64,000 bases of DNA from Rikenellaceae bacterium (GTDB lineage Bacteria > Bacteroidota > Bacteroidia > Bacteroidales > Rikenellaceae): assembly GCA_015059905.1 (NCBI GenBank), contig SUZN01000003.1, forward strand, positions 280,601 to 344,600. Reading direction: 5' to 3'. The notes beneath the pieces are model-generated. The model was not told the DNA's origin, did not search any database, and was given only the letters and a program-made list of their open reading frames with translations. The translations under genes were made by a program, and so were the position numbers. This document shows, piece by piece, positions 46,175 to 55,479 of this stretch (its first letter is position 1; the number at the start of each line of letters is the position of its first letter).

Positions 46175-46888
46175 TTATTTATATATTTCAATTTTTAATT
46201 TTTCAGCTAAATGTTTAACAATCTGCGCCTTCACCAGCTCGATATCAACCGCGTGCCCAAGCTCGCGCTCAAGGCTCGTCACGCCCTTATCGGCAAAGCC
46301 ACAGGGGTTGATATGCGAAAAATACTTCAGGTCGGTCGCCACATTCATCGCAAAACCGTGCATCGTGACATAACGGCTCGCCCTGACACCGATAGCGCAT
46401 ATCTTTCTTGCTTTGGCAGTATTGCCATCGAGCCACACGCCCGAAGCACCTGCCACACGTCCCGCCTCGATGCCCCACTCACGGCACACGCCGATGATGG
46501 ACTCCTCGATGAGGTCGATATAATCGCGCAGACCTATGCCCAGCTTCTCCAAATCAAGGATGGGATAGCCCACCACCTGACCAGGACCGTGAAAGGTCAC
46601 ATCGCCACCTCGGTCGATGTGGAAAAACTCGGCACCAATAGCACGCAGGTACGCCTCCGAGACGAGCATATTCTCGCTCTTACCGCTTTTGCCCAATGTG
46701 TAAACAGGATTGTGTTCTACAAGATACAATACGCCCGCATCCCCGACCTTGAGCTGGCACTCATCACTCGATAAGCCACCCTGCTCGCCGCGCTTACGCC
46801 CGAGCATATGGTCAAACACCATACGCTGCTGCGCCCAGCACTCGCCGTAGCCCATTCGCCCCAAGTCTAAATACAATACCTCCTTCAT
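46175..46888 (-). CDS. lipB: Octanoyltransferase LipB
   Basis: Moves octanoyl from ACP to lipoyl domains. The conserved pattern RGGDVTFHGPGQVVGYPIL and the catalytic Cys in NPCGFADKGV are present, with Lys in GNTAKARKICAIGV. The protein is 237 residues from MKEVLYLDLG. An upstream TTG-initiated frame would add 12 residues but lacks support. It lies downstream of lipA. Confidence 0.94.
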   Translation of the reverse strand: MKEVLYLDLGRMGYGECWAQQRMVFDHMLGRKRGEQGGLSSDECQLKVGDAGVLYLVEHNPVYTLGKSGKSENMLVSEAYLRAIGAEFFHIDRGGDVTFHGPGQVVGYPILDLEKLGIGLRDYIDLIEESIIGVCREWGIEAGRVAGASGVWLDGNTAKARKICAIGVRASRYVTMHGFAMNVATDLKYFSHINPCGFADKGVTSLERELGHAVDIELVKAQIVKHLAEKLKIEIYK

Positions 46889-46936
46889 TTCGGTCAAAAG
46901 CTTGCGCCGACAGAAGGACTCCAAGCAAAGCCCTAC

Positions 46937-47827
46937 CTACTCGGCAAACTTACGCTTGACAGACTCCAGCGCAGCATCAGCCAGGTATGACGAGCGCACC
47001 ATAGGCGCACTTGCACAATAGCTGAAGCCCATCTCAAGAGCCTTTTCTCGGTACCAGTCAAACTTCTCTGGGGTGATATACGCCGCAACGGGATAGTGCT
47101 CCAGAGAGGGTCGCAGATACTGACCAAGCGTTACAATTTCGACACCCACCTCGCGCAGGTCTCGCAATGTTTGCAATACTTCATCATCGCTCTCGCCAAG
47201 TCCGACCATCAGTCCACTCTTTGCCACTGCACCACTGCGTGAGATAATCTCCAGCGTACGCATACTCGTGCGATACTTCGCGCGCGAACGTACCAGCGGT
47301 GTTAGTCGCTCGACGGTTTCGATGTTGTGCCCGACAATATCGGGCTTGGATGCCAAAACTACCTCTATGAGGTCTTCTCGAGCATCCAAATCGGGAATAA
47401 GGAGCTCAATTGTTGCGTCGGGATTCTCTTTGCGGACAGCCTCCACCACTTGTGCCCAATGTTCGGCACCGCCGTCGGGGAGGTCATCGCGCGTGACAGA
47501 AGTCACGACAACGTGTCGAAGTCCCATAAGCCTCACACTCTCCGCTAACTTCTGCGGCTCGGTGGGGTCGGGGGCAAGGGGTCTGCCCGTTTGTGTGGCA
47601 CAGAATTTACAACCACGCGTACACACTTCGCCCAGGATCATAAATGTTGCCGTACGACGACGCCAACACTCCGCCTTGTTGGGGCAGAGACCGCTACTGC
47701 AAATGGTATGCAACGAGTGCTGCTTGACGATACGTTCCACCTCGGCGGACTCTTCGTTACTTTGCAGTCGGATCTTCAACCATTCGGGCTTACGGAGTAC
47801 ATTTACCTTGTCATAAAACTTCGGCAT
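46937..47827 (-). CDS. lipA: Lipoyl synthase LipA
   Basis: Radical SAM enzyme that inserts two sulfurs into octanoyl-lysine. It has both clusters: auxiliary Cys43, Cys48 and Cys54 (CSSGLCPNKAEC) and radical SAM Cys69, Cys73 and Cys76 (CTRGCKFC). RSSYLADAA near the C-terminus has the conserved Arg-Ser-Ser for the auxiliary cluster. 296 residues from MPKFYDKVNV; the upstream frame is a hydrophobic artefact. A minus-strand -7 box lies 28 bases upstream. Confidence 0.96.
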   Translation of the reverse strand: MPKFYDKVNVLRKPEWLKIRLQSNEESAEVERIVKQHSLHTICSSGLCPNKAECWRRRTATFMILGEVCTRGCKFCATQTGRPLAPDPTEPQKLAESVRLMGLRHVVVTSVTRDDLPDGGAEHWAQVVEAVRKENPDATIELLIPDLDAREDLIEVVLASKPDIVGHNIETVERLTPLVRSRAKYRTSMRTLEIISRSGAVAKSGLMVGLGESDDEVLQTLRDLREVGVEIVTLGQYLRPSLEHYPVAAYITPEKFDWYREKALEMGFSYCASAPMVRSSYLADAALESVKRKFAE

Positions 47828-47854
47828 TTTAAGTTCATTATTTTCCAATTGATG

Positions 47855-47862
47855 CAAAGATA
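47855..47862 (-). promoter_or_regulatory. -7 element of the lipA-lipB-recJ run
   Basis: Minus-strand TATCTTTG, exact consensus, 28 bases before the lipA ATG; no clear -33. It is divergent from the apt promoter. Confidence 0.55.
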
Positions 47863-47926
47863 GCAAAAAAATCAAAAAAATATGCATTTTACATATAAAA
47901 ATACACGCGAGGATAAAAAAAATTAC

Positions 47927-47934
47927 TACTTTTG
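47927..47934 (+). promoter_or_regulatory. -7 element of apt
   Basis: TACTTTTG matches TAnnTTTG, 43 bases before the chosen ATG. The in-frame upstream ATG at 47882 precedes it, so it cannot be the start. No TTTG at the -33 position. Confidence 0.6.
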
Positions 47935-47977
47935 CTATCGGAGTTCTCTCCCGCAACCTTTAACAACACTCTACAAA

Positions 47978-48538
47978 ATGAAAGAGGCACTGAAATTTTA
48001 CAAAGATTTTCCCAAGGAGGGCATTGTTTTCGTGGACATCATCCCTCTGCTGCAAGACAAAAAAATATTCGCCCAGCTGATTGACGAAATCGGCAGCCGA
48101 CTCACCGCGCCCAACATCGCGGCTCCCGAAGCGAGAGGCTTTCTCTTCTCGGCTCCACTGATGATTTCGAAGCCCGAGGTGGAGAGTATTATCCCCATCC
48201 GCAAAAGCGGCAAACTGCCTTATAATGAGGGAGATTTGTGCGACGTGGAGATTGAGAAGGAGTATGGCTCCGACCACCTCTTTTTCCGCCGCAGCGACAT
48301 CGCCGCCGCCAAGGCTACGGGCGACGAGATACACATCTCAATCATCGACGATTTGCTTGCTACGGGCGGCACAGCCGAGGGCATTGCTCACTCGCTAATG
48401 GAGCAGAAAATCACCAAGGATGGCAAGGAGTATAAGGTCGTGATTGACGAATTTATCTTCCTTGTGGAGCTCGATTTCCTGCACGGTGCGGAGCGTCTGG
48501 AGAAGATTGCGCCCGTAAGGTCGATTATACACTTGTAA
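47978..48538 (+). CDS. apt: Adenine phosphoribosyltransferase
   Basis: Salvages adenine to AMP with PRPP. Its 186 residues begin MKEALKFYKDFPKEG, and the conserved motifs are FVDIIPLL, APEARGFLF and the PRPP loop IIDDLLATGGTAEG. Family length is 170-180. The middle (LCDVEIEKEYGSDHLFF) differs somewhat from E. coli Apt, but the hallmark residues are kept. Monocistronic. Confidence 0.94.
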   Translation: MKEALKFYKDFPKEGIVFVDIIPLLQDKKIFAQLIDEIGSRLTAPNIAAPEARGFLFSAPLMISKPEVESIIPIRKSGKLPYNEGDLCDVEIEKEYGSDHLFFRRSDIAAAKATGDEIHISIIDDLLATGGTAEGIAHSLMEQKITKDGKEYKVVIDEFIFLVELDFLHGAERLEKIAPVRSIIHL

Positions 48539-48809
48539 TGTAAATTTTCAAAAAGTCGTTACGGCATAAGTAAAATATTCACACCCCTACACCTCGCCCC
48601 GACTTCTGCTTTTGACAGATTTGGGGCGAATTGTTCTATTTTTCGCCAAGCACCTTATATATTTTGTCGATTTTTTTTGGAGATAATAATTTTTTGTGTA
48701 TTTTTGTATTTGCGAAACTCCCTAATATAGTGGCGCGAAGCATTGAAATGTGCAAATTTTACCAAAGAAAGATATTTACACTAATTCATTAACCAACTAA
48801 TTAAATTTT
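48539..48809 (+). promoter_or_regulatory. Promoter and long leader of the LamG lipoprotein gene
   Basis: TTTG (48676-48679), 19-base spacer, TATTTTTG (48699-48706). The start codon lies about 100 bases further, so there is a long 5' UTR. The first part (48539-48675) shows no gene. Confidence 0.7.
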
Positions 48810-51113
48810 ATGAAAAAATTATTCTATTCATTGTTTATTGCTGCGGCTATGGTAGCTTGTGGCGATGATGGCGGTGAGGAGGTAGTTGTTGTTGAGCAGA
48901 GCACTGACATTGCTGCTTCTTCATTCACTTTGGAGTCTCCAGAGGGTACTACCTTCGCTTGGACAGAGGGTTCACGCCTCTCTTTGTTCCGCAGTAACAC
49001 TAACGAGCGTTTTGCTTATGACGCTGCTGGTGACGTGTTCAAGAAGGAGGACAAGCTCAAGATGGGCGAGCCTTTCGAGAACGCTTACGCTGTTTATCCT
49101 TACAAGGGTACAAACCGTGTAAGCAATGGTGACATCAAGACAGAGGTTCCTGCTGCACAGACTTACTCTGCTGACGGCGTTAACTTCGAGGATGCTCCTA
49201 TGGTAGGTATGTCAGCTACTGCTTCAGACCCAACTATGGAGCTCAAGAACTTGTGCGGTGTTGCTGTTGTTAAGTTGTATGGTTCAGCTATCGTTAAGAG
49301 TGTTGCTATCACAGGTAACAACGGTGAGGTTTTGGCAGGTACAGCTATGGCAGAGATTGGCGAGGATGGTAATCCTACATTCGATATCGTAGCTTTGCAG
49401 AACAACACTGTTACTTTGACAGCAGAGGAGCCAGTAGCACTTGGTGCAACTGCAGAGGAGGCTACTCCTTTCTATTTGCTCGTTCCTCCTACAACATTCG
49501 AGAACGGTTTCGTTGTAACTATTGTTGACTCTTATGGTAACATCCGTAAGAAGAACTTCAAGGTTGATGAGGAGAACCCAGCTGCTTCAATCGCTCGTAA
49601 CGAGGTTGCAATTATCGCTGAGTATGAGTTGGCAGAGAAGAAGCCTTTGCAGACTATCCTTGACGTTCAGTTCAACGAGGACGGTACAGCTGTTGATGAG
49701 GGTATCTATGGTTTGGATGTAACATTGGTAGGTGATATCAATCCTTATGTTTACACATACAAGCACCCTAAGTTCAAGGCTAACAATATCGCTCGCTTTG
49801 GTCACATTGCTCACAACGACGGTGGCAAGAAGTTCTCTTACTACAAGGTTGATTATTCAGCTAACGAGGAGATGAAGGCTACTATCGCTGATGGTTTCGC
49901 ATTGGAGGTTGTATATGTGAACACAGCTTGGTCTTGGGACTGGTGGTCAGTACCAGTATCAACAAATGCATTCCGTTTGATGCGTAAGGGTGATTTGGAC
50001 AAGAACGCTTGGAACTTCACATTCAACGAAGGTGGTGGCTGGTGGCCAGGTAATGTTACTGGCATCAACGCAACTTTGGAGAAGAACAAGTATCACCACA
50101 CAATTTATATGTACGATGCTGACAACCAGTGTGTTCAGGTTTACCAGGACGGCATTTTGCTCGGTATGCGTGAGGGTATTGCTGAGTTCAACCCAGGTGC
50201 TTGGTTGACAATCGGTGGTTTCACAGAGGGTGACGGCTCACTCTTTATGCAGTGGAACGGTGAGGTTGCTTTGGTTAAGATGTACGACCAGGCAATGACA
50301 GCTGACGAGGTTGCTACAAAGTTCAATGACCTTAAGTTGCCAGATGCTCCAGCAGAGCCAGCTTCACCAGCACTTTCTACTCCATTGTTCGATATCAAGT
50401 GGAATGCTGACAAGACTGCAACTAACGCAGGTACTCAGACATCATTGGAAATCTTGTCAAAGCCAAATGACAATACTACAATCATCGATGTTGAGGGCTA
50501 CGGTAAGATTGCAAACTTTAATAATGAGATCCACAACCGTACATACGCTGATGGTTGGTATCGTATTGATTACTCTAGCGACGAGGACTTCAGAAGCAAG
50601 TTGCAGAATGGCTTCTCAATGGAGATGCTTGTTGTGTCTAACTTCGACCAGGGTCAGTTCTGGATGCGTCCATTCTCTACAAATAAGTGGGGTATTATGT
50701 TGAAGGACGGTGACAGAAAGCGTTGGGTAGCATTTGCAAACTCTGCTGATAATGACTGGAGTGCTTATGGTAACTCGCAGAACAATGGTTACGAGGTTTA
50801 TGTTAAGGATCAGATTACAAAGGACGAGTCATTCTCTCACTTGGTATATATTTGGAATGCCGAGGCTAAGGAGTGGGGTACTTATGTAGATGGTAACTTC
50901 AACGGTGGTCACATTTTGCACGACTTTAATGTTGGTACTATTATGAACATCAATGGTATGCCATATACTGACAGACTTGAGACTGCTCACGGCTGGAATG
51001 GTAAGGTTGCTATGGTTCGTATCTACGACGAGGTTATGACTCAGGATCAGGTTCTTCATCGCTTCGCAGACTTGCAGGATGAGATCCAGAAGTTGAACAC
51101 TACTATTCAGTAA
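48810..51113 (+). CDS. Surface lipoprotein with fimbrillin-like N-terminus and two LamG-like domains
   Basis: Protein of 767 residues. Lipobox MVAC gives Cys17, followed by GDDGGEE, an acidic run like the Bacteroidota lipoprotein export signal that directs proteins to the cell surface. Residues about 30-270 resemble a Bacteroidales fimbrillin-like domain (AYAVYPYKGTN, PMVGMSATA, LKNLCGVAVVKL). Two related LamG/concanavalin-like domains follow (about 285-510 and 530-755), sharing patterns such as WNGEVALVKMYDQAMTADEV and WNGKVAMVRIYDEVMTQDQV. Codons favour GCT, GTT and TTG unlike neighbours, which suggests strong expression. It may bind a glycan or protein at the surface; ligand unknown. Confidence 0.82.
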   Translation: MKKLFYSLFIAAAMVACGDDGGEEVVVVEQSTDIAASSFTLESPEGTTFAWTEGSRLSLFRSNTNERFAYDAAGDVFKKEDKLKMGEPFENAYAVYPYKGTNRVSNGDIKTEVPAAQTYSADGVNFEDAPMVGMSATASDPTMELKNLCGVAVVKLYGSAIVKSVAITGNNGEVLAGTAMAEIGEDGNPTFDIVALQNNTVTLTAEEPVALGATAEEATPFYLLVPPTTFENGFVVTIVDSYGNIRKKNFKVDEENPAASIARNEVAIIAEYELAEKKPLQTILDVQFNEDGTAVDEGIYGLDVTLVGDINPYVYTYKHPKFKANNIARFGHIAHNDGGKKFSYYKVDYSANEEMKATIADGFALEVVYVNTAWSWDWWSVPVSTNAFRLMRKGDLDKNAWNFTFNEGGGWWPGNVTGINATLEKNKYHHTIYMYDADNQCVQVYQDGILLGMREGIAEFNPGAWLTIGGFTEGDGSLFMQWNGEVALVKMYDQAMTADEVATKFNDLKLPDAPAEPASPALSTPLFDIKWNADKTATNAGTQTSLEILSKPNDNTTIIDVEGYGKIANFNNEIHNRTYADGWYRIDYSSDEDFRSKLQNGFSMEMLVVSNFDQGQFWMRPFSTNKWGIMLKDGDRKRWVAFANSADNDWSAYGNSQNNGYEVYVKDQITKDESFSHLVYIWNAEAKEWGTYVDGNFNGGHILHDFNVGTIMNINGMPYTDRLETAHGWNGKVAMVRIYDEVMTQDQVLHRFADLQDEIQKLNTTIQ

Positions 51114-51138
51114 TCTAATTAAAATTAGAATACCTTTC

Positions 51139-51172
51139 ATCCCGACTCTCTCCCGAGGGTCGGGATTTTTTT
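51139..51172 (+). terminator. Terminator of the LamG lipoprotein gene
   Basis: ATCCCGAC (51139-51146) pairs with GTCGGGAT (51159-51166), followed by a seven-T run. Confidence 0.9.
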
Positions 51173-51180
51173 GTGTGTTT

Positions 51181-51318
51181 AAGGGGTAGGGAGATTAGGG
51201 AGATTAGGGAGATTAGGGAGATTAGGGAGGGGCTAAATTCCCTAAATTCCTTAAATTCCCTAACCTCCCTAATTTCCCCTAACTTCCCTAAAACCTCCCA
51301 ACTTCCCCCCCCTCCCCC
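51181..51318. repeat. G-rich tandem repeat with opposing C-rich arm
   Basis: Period-9 units of GGGAGATTA run from 51189 to 51228, with seven G-runs from 51183 to 51232. From about 51241 a C-rich arm (CCCTAAATT, CCCTAACCT, CCCTAATTT and similar) is the imperfect reverse complement, ending in a poly-C/CT tract. It lies between a terminator and the ileS promoter. The arms can form a long hairpin, and the G-runs a G-quadruplex. Confidence 0.85.
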
Positions 51319-51362
51319 AACCTGCGCTTAGTCGCGGTATAACGTTTATATATAAGTATGTT

Positions 51363-51394
51363 TTTGAATTTTTAATAAAAAATATCTATCTTTG
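51363..51394 (+). promoter_or_regulatory. Promoter of ileS
   Basis: TTTG (51363-51366), 20-base spacer, TATCTTTG (51387-51394). The ATG is 49 bases downstream of the -7 box. No T-box or other leader is apparent. Confidence 0.82.
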
Positions 51395-51443
51395 TACGAT
51401 TTAGCCACATAAGCGAAAAAGAGAAAACAAAAATATTACCATT

Positions 51444-54400
51444 ATGAAGTTTAACGAGTACAAAGGTCTCGACTTGGCAAAGGTTGCCGACGAGGTATTG
51501 AAGAAGTGGGATGCTGACGATACGTTCCATAAGAGCATCACCACACGCGAGGGTCATCCCACGTTCGTATTCTATGAGGGTCCACCCTCGGCAAATGGTA
51601 TGCCTGGCATCCACCACGTGATGGCACGCACAATCAAGGACGTAATATGCCGTTACAAGACACAGCAGGGCTATCTCGTGCACCGCAAGGCGGGTTGGGA
51701 TACGCACGGTCTGCCTGTGGAGCTGGGCGTGGAGAAGAAGCTCGGCATAACCAAAGAGGATATCGGCAAGACAATATCTATCGAGGAGTACAACCGCACT
51801 TGCCGCGAGGCGGTGATGGAGTTCACCGACGTGTGGGAGAACCTCACAAAGCAGATGGGTTACTGGGTGAATATGGACGACCCATATATCACCTACGACA
51901 ATAAGTTTATCGAGACATTGTGGTGGCTCCTGAAGCAGCTCTTCGAGAAGGGGCTTTTGTATAAGGGCTACACCATCCAGCCATACTCGCCTGCGGCGGG
52001 TACAGGTCTCTCGACACACGAGCTCAACCAGCCAGGTTGCTACCGCGACGTGAAGGACACCACTATGGTGGCACAGTTCCGCATCGTAGAGCCAAAGCCA
52101 GAGATGGAGGGTTGGGGTACACCAGTATTCCTGGCGTGGACAACAACACCTTGGACATTGCCATCGAACACCGCGCTCTGCGTGGGCCCAAAGATTGACT
52201 ATGTGGCAGTTCGCACCTACAACGGCTACACAGGCGAGAAGATTACAGCCGTACTCGCCGAGCCGCTGCTCTACTCGCACTTCAACAAGAAGGCAGAGGG
52301 CTTGGCACTCGACAGCTACAAGCCAGGCGACAAGCTCATCCCATTTGAGGTGGTGGGTCGCTGGAAGGGTCCAGAGCTGGTGGGTATGCACTACGAGCAA
52401 CTTATCCCTTGGGTGAAGCCTGTCGAGCTGGACGAGAATGGCGAGTGGAAGATTGCCGCAGAGAAGGCGTTCCGCGTAATCCCTGGCGACTATGTGACGG
52501 TGGAGGATGGTACGGGTATCGTACATATCGCGCCTACGTTTGGTGCTGATGATGCCTTCGTGGCACGTCAGGCGGGCATCCCTTCGCTCTTTATGATTAA
52601 CAAGCGAGGCGAGACACGCCCAATGGTCGATTTGACAGGTAAGTTCTACCTCACAGCAGAGCTTGACGAGGAGTTCGTGAAGCGGTGCGTTGATGTAGAG
52701 GCATATAAGGAGTATGAGGGTCGCTGGGTGAAGAACGCCTACGATCCACAGTTCACCGTAGATGGTCGTTACGACGAGGCAGCAGCGCAGGCGGCAGAGT
52801 CGCTCGATGTGTTCATCGCCATCAACCTCAAGCTGATTAACAAGGCATTCAAGATTGAGAAGCACACCCACAACTACCCACACTGCTGGCGTACCGACAA
52901 GCCTGTGTTGTACTACCCTCTTGACTCTTGGTTCATCAAGACCACTGCGCTGAAGGAGCGTATGATGGAGCTCAATACAACAATCAAGTGGAAGCCCGAA
53001 TCAACAGGTACGGGACGTTTCGGCAAGTGGTTGGAGAACCTGAACGACTGGAACCTTTCGCGTTCACGTTTCTGGGGCACACCACTCCCAATTTGGGCAA
53101 CCGAGGACCGCACAGAGCTGAAGTGTATCGGCTCTGTGGAGGAGCTTATGGCGGAGATTGAGAAGTCAATCGCTGCGGGCAATATGACCGAAAACCCATT
53201 CAAGAATTTCAAGGTGGGCGATATGTCGAAAGAGAACTACTCGGTGGAGAATATCGACCTGCACCGCCCCTATGTGGATTCTATCATCCTGACATCATCG
53301 ACAGGCGCACCTATGAAGCGCGAGAGCGACTTGATTGACGTGTGGTTTGACTCTGGCGCAATGCCTTATGCGCAGTTGCACTACCCATTTGAGAATGGCG
53401 GCGCGGACTTCAAGAATGTATTCCCTGCCGACTTCATCGCCGAGGGTGTCGATCAGACTCGCGGCTGGTTCTTCACGCTGCACGCCATCGCAACAATGTT
53501 GTTTGACTCTGTGGCGTTCAAGAACATCATCTCTAACGGCTTGGTATTGGACAAGAACGGCAACAAGATGTCGAAGCGTCTGGGCAACGCCGTAGATCCA
53601 TTCGAGGTGCTCTCGACCTATGGTGCAGATGCAACACGATGGTATATGATTTCAAACTCACAGCCTTGGGATAACCTCAAGTTTGACAAGGATGGAGTTG
53701 ATGAGGTGCGTCGTAAGTTCTTCGGCACACTCTACAACACCTACTCATTCTTCGCTCTCTACGCCAATGTGGATGGCTTCACAGGCAAGGAGCAGGAGAT
53801 TCCAGTTGCAGAGCGTCCAGAGATCGACCGCTGGATTATCTCGCTGCTGAACTCGCTGGTGAAGGATGTGACACGTTACCTGAACGACTACGACCCAACA
53901 CCTGCGGCACGCGCCATCCAGGACTTTGTGAACGAGAACCTCTCGAACTGGTATGTGCGCTTGAACCGCAAGCGTTTCTGGGGCGGCGGTATGAGCGAGG
54001 ATAAGCTGGCGGCTTACCAGACACTCTACACTTGCTTGGAGACTGTGGCAAAGCTGGCAGCACCATTCGCTCCATTCATTTCGGACCGTATCTTCTGCGA
54101 TTTGAACGCCTTGAGCGCTCGCCACAGCGAGTCATCGGTTCATTTGGCGCAGTTCCCTGTGGCAGATGAGTCACTCATCAACAGCGACCTCGAGCAGACA
54201 ATGGATATCGCACAGAAGACATCTTCGATGGTGTTGGCTCTGCGCCGTAAGGTAAATCTGAAGGTGCGTCAGCCACTGACAAAGATTCTTATCCCTGTGC
54301 TCGACCAGGATATGGCACGCCACATCGAGGCGGTGAAGGGTCTGATTATGGGCGAGGTGAATGTTAAGGAGGTGGAGCTGTTGAGCGACACCACAGGCAT

Positions 54401-54932
54401 CATCACCAAGCGTATCAAGCTCAACTTCAAGAATTTCTGCCAGCGCTACGCGAAGCTTGCGAAGCAGATGGCAGCTATGGCAGCTACATTTACGCAGGAG
54501 CAGATTGCAGCCATCGAGTCATCAGCCGAGACAACACTCGAGCTTGCGGGCGAGCAGGTTACAGTAACTCCTGCCGACTTCGAGATTACATCGGAGGATA
54601 TGCCAGGCTGGCTGGTTACATCGGAGGGCAAATTGACCGTTGCGCTCGACATCACCGTAACAGACGAGTTGCGTGAGGAGGGTATGGCACGCGAGTTGAT
54701 TAACCGTATTCAGAATATCCGTAAGGAGTCTGGCTTCGAGGTTACCGACAAGATTAAGGTTGAGATTGAGGCAAAGGAGATTGTCGCAGGCGCGATTGAG
54801 CACTTTGCCGACTATATCGCATCGCAGACACTCGCTGTGGAGGTGAAGGCAGCAGCCGAGCCACAGGGCGGCGTGGTTGTGAACAGCGATGTGGATGACG
54901 AGCCTTTGGTTATTGCAGTGACCCGTTTGTAG
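51444..54932 (+). CDS. ileS: Isoleucyl-tRNA synthetase
   Basis: Class I synthetase charging tRNA-Ile, with editing of valine. Its 1162 residues include the HIGH-equivalent GIHH (55-58, after PPSANGMP), the CP1 editing insertion (AWTTTPWTLPSNTAL, GTGIVHIAPTFGADD), the VDQTRGWFFTLH motif and KMSKR in NKMSKRLGNAVDPFE. The C-terminal anticodon-binding region and DUF5915-type extension make it the long, eukaryote-like bacterial type that is often mupirocin tolerant; that last property is inference. It is monocistronic. Confidence 0.97.
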   Translation: MKFNEYKGLDLAKVADEVLKKWDADDTFHKSITTREGHPTFVFYEGPPSANGMPGIHHVMARTIKDVICRYKTQQGYLVHRKAGWDTHGLPVELGVEKKLGITKEDIGKTISIEEYNRTCREAVMEFTDVWENLTKQMGYWVNMDDPYITYDNKFIETLWWLLKQLFEKGLLYKGYTIQPYSPAAGTGLSTHELNQPGCYRDVKDTTMVAQFRIVEPKPEMEGWGTPVFLAWTTTPWTLPSNTALCVGPKIDYVAVRTYNGYTGEKITAVLAEPLLYSHFNKKAEGLALDSYKPGDKLIPFEVVGRWKGPELVGMHYEQLIPWVKPVELDENGEWKIAAEKAFRVIPGDYVTVEDGTGIVHIAPTFGADDAFVARQAGIPSLFMINKRGETRPMVDLTGKFYLTAELDEEFVKRCVDVEAYKEYEGRWVKNAYDPQFTVDGRYDEAAAQAAESLDVFIAINLKLINKAFKIEKHTHNYPHCWRTDKPVLYYPLDSWFIKTTALKERMMELNTTIKWKPESTGTGRFGKWLENLNDWNLSRSRFWGTPLPIWATEDRTELKCIGSVEELMAEIEKSIAAGNMTENPFKNFKVGDMSKENYSVENIDLHRPYVDSIILTSSTGAPMKRESDLIDVWFDSGAMPYAQLHYPFENGGADFKNVFPADFIAEGVDQTRGWFFTLHAIATMLFDSVAFKNIISNGLVLDKNGNKMSKRLGNAVDPFEVLSTYGADATRWYMISNSQPWDNLKFDKDGVDEVRRKFFGTLYNTYSFFALYANVDGFTGKEQEIPVAERPEIDRWIISLLNSLVKDVTRYLNDYDPTPAARAIQDFVNENLSNWYVRLNRKRFWGGGMSEDKLAAYQTLYTCLETVAKLAAPFAPFISDRIFCDLNALSARHSESSVHLAQFPVADESLINSDLEQTMDIAQKTSSMVLALRRKVNLKVRQPLTKILIPVLDQDMARHIEAVKGLIMGEVNVKEVELLSDTTGIITKRIKLNFKNFCQRYAKLAKQMAAMAATFTQEQIAAIESSAETTLELAGEQVTVTPADFEITSEDMPGWLVTSEGKLTVALDITVTDELREEGMARELINRIQNIRKESGFEVTDKIKVEIEAKEIVAGAIEHFADYIASQTLAVEVKAAAEPQGGVVVNSDVDDEPLVIAVTRL

Positions 54933-54960
54933 CAGAGATGTGACTTTTTTAATGAAAAGA

Positions 54961-54992
54961 TTTGCTTATTTATAAAAAATAGTTTATCTTTA
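54961..54992 (+). promoter_or_regulatory. Promoter of the DksA-like gene
   Basis: TTTG (54961-54964), 20-base spacer, TATCTTTA (54985-54992), one base off consensus; ATG 28 bases downstream. Confidence 0.65.
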
Positions 54993-55019
54993 CATTACAA
55001 CACTAAAAAAATTACGATT

Positions 55020-55394
55020 ATGGCAGACGAAAAATTAAGATACAGCGATAGTGAATTGGCGGAGTTCAAGCAGATTATCCTTCAAAAGCTTGAGCAGGCA
55101 AAGGCAGATTACGATTTGCTGCGTCAGGATATCACTCACTCAAACGATACGCAGGACACATCTCCAACATTCAAGGTGCTGGAGGAGGGTGCAGCTACGC
55201 TCTCGAAAGAGGAGACATCTCGTTTGACAGCTCACCAGCTGAAGTTTATCCGTAACCTGGAGATGGCTTTGGTGCGCGTAGAGAACAAGACCTACGGCAT
55301 CTGCAAGACCACAGGCAAGCTCATCCCCAAGGAGCGTCTGTTGCGCGTACCTCACACCACCGAGTGCATCGAGGCTAAAGAGGCGCGCAAGTAA
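55020..55394 (+). CDS. TraR/DksA family protein
   Basis: Protein of 124 residues. A helical coiled-coil region (about 10-90, with LEQAKADYDLL) is followed by a DksA-type C-terminal domain, YGICKTTGKLIPKERLLRVPHTTEC. The zinc-finger cysteines are incomplete: of the CxxC...CxxC pattern only two Cys remain, as in many Bacteroidota members. DksA binds RNA polymerase and tunes transcription with ppGpp; these homologues are probably similar but unproven. It lies 87 bases after ileS with its own promoter and terminator. Confidence 0.88.
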   Translation: MADEKLRYSDSELAEFKQIILQKLEQAKADYDLLRQDITHSNDTQDTSPTFKVLEEGAATLSKEETSRLTAHQLKFIRNLEMALVRVENKTYGICKTTGKLIPKERLLRVPHTTECIEAKEARK

Positions 55395-55413
55395 GAGTAA
55401 TGCGATAACACAA

Positions 55414-55447
55414 GATAGGGTGTCCCGAGGGGCACCCTATTTGTTTT
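55414..55447 (+). terminator. Terminator of the DksA-like gene
   Basis: ATAGGGTG (55415-55422) pairs with CACCCTAT (55433-55440) with an inner CCC/GGG extension, then TTGTTTT. Confidence 0.88.
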
Positions 55448-55479
55448 ATGCTTAAGCTCCTTGCAATGCCTGAATTAGC

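Noticed and set aside
51181..51240. Period-9 G-rich repeat considered as a CRISPR array
   Set aside because: Units are nine bases with no spacers and no cas genes are near.
51372..52883. A 503-codon open frame on the minus strand
   Set aside because: It lies wholly antisense to ileS, whose motifs are certain. Its Leu/His/Cys-rich product has no family motif and reflects codon bias.
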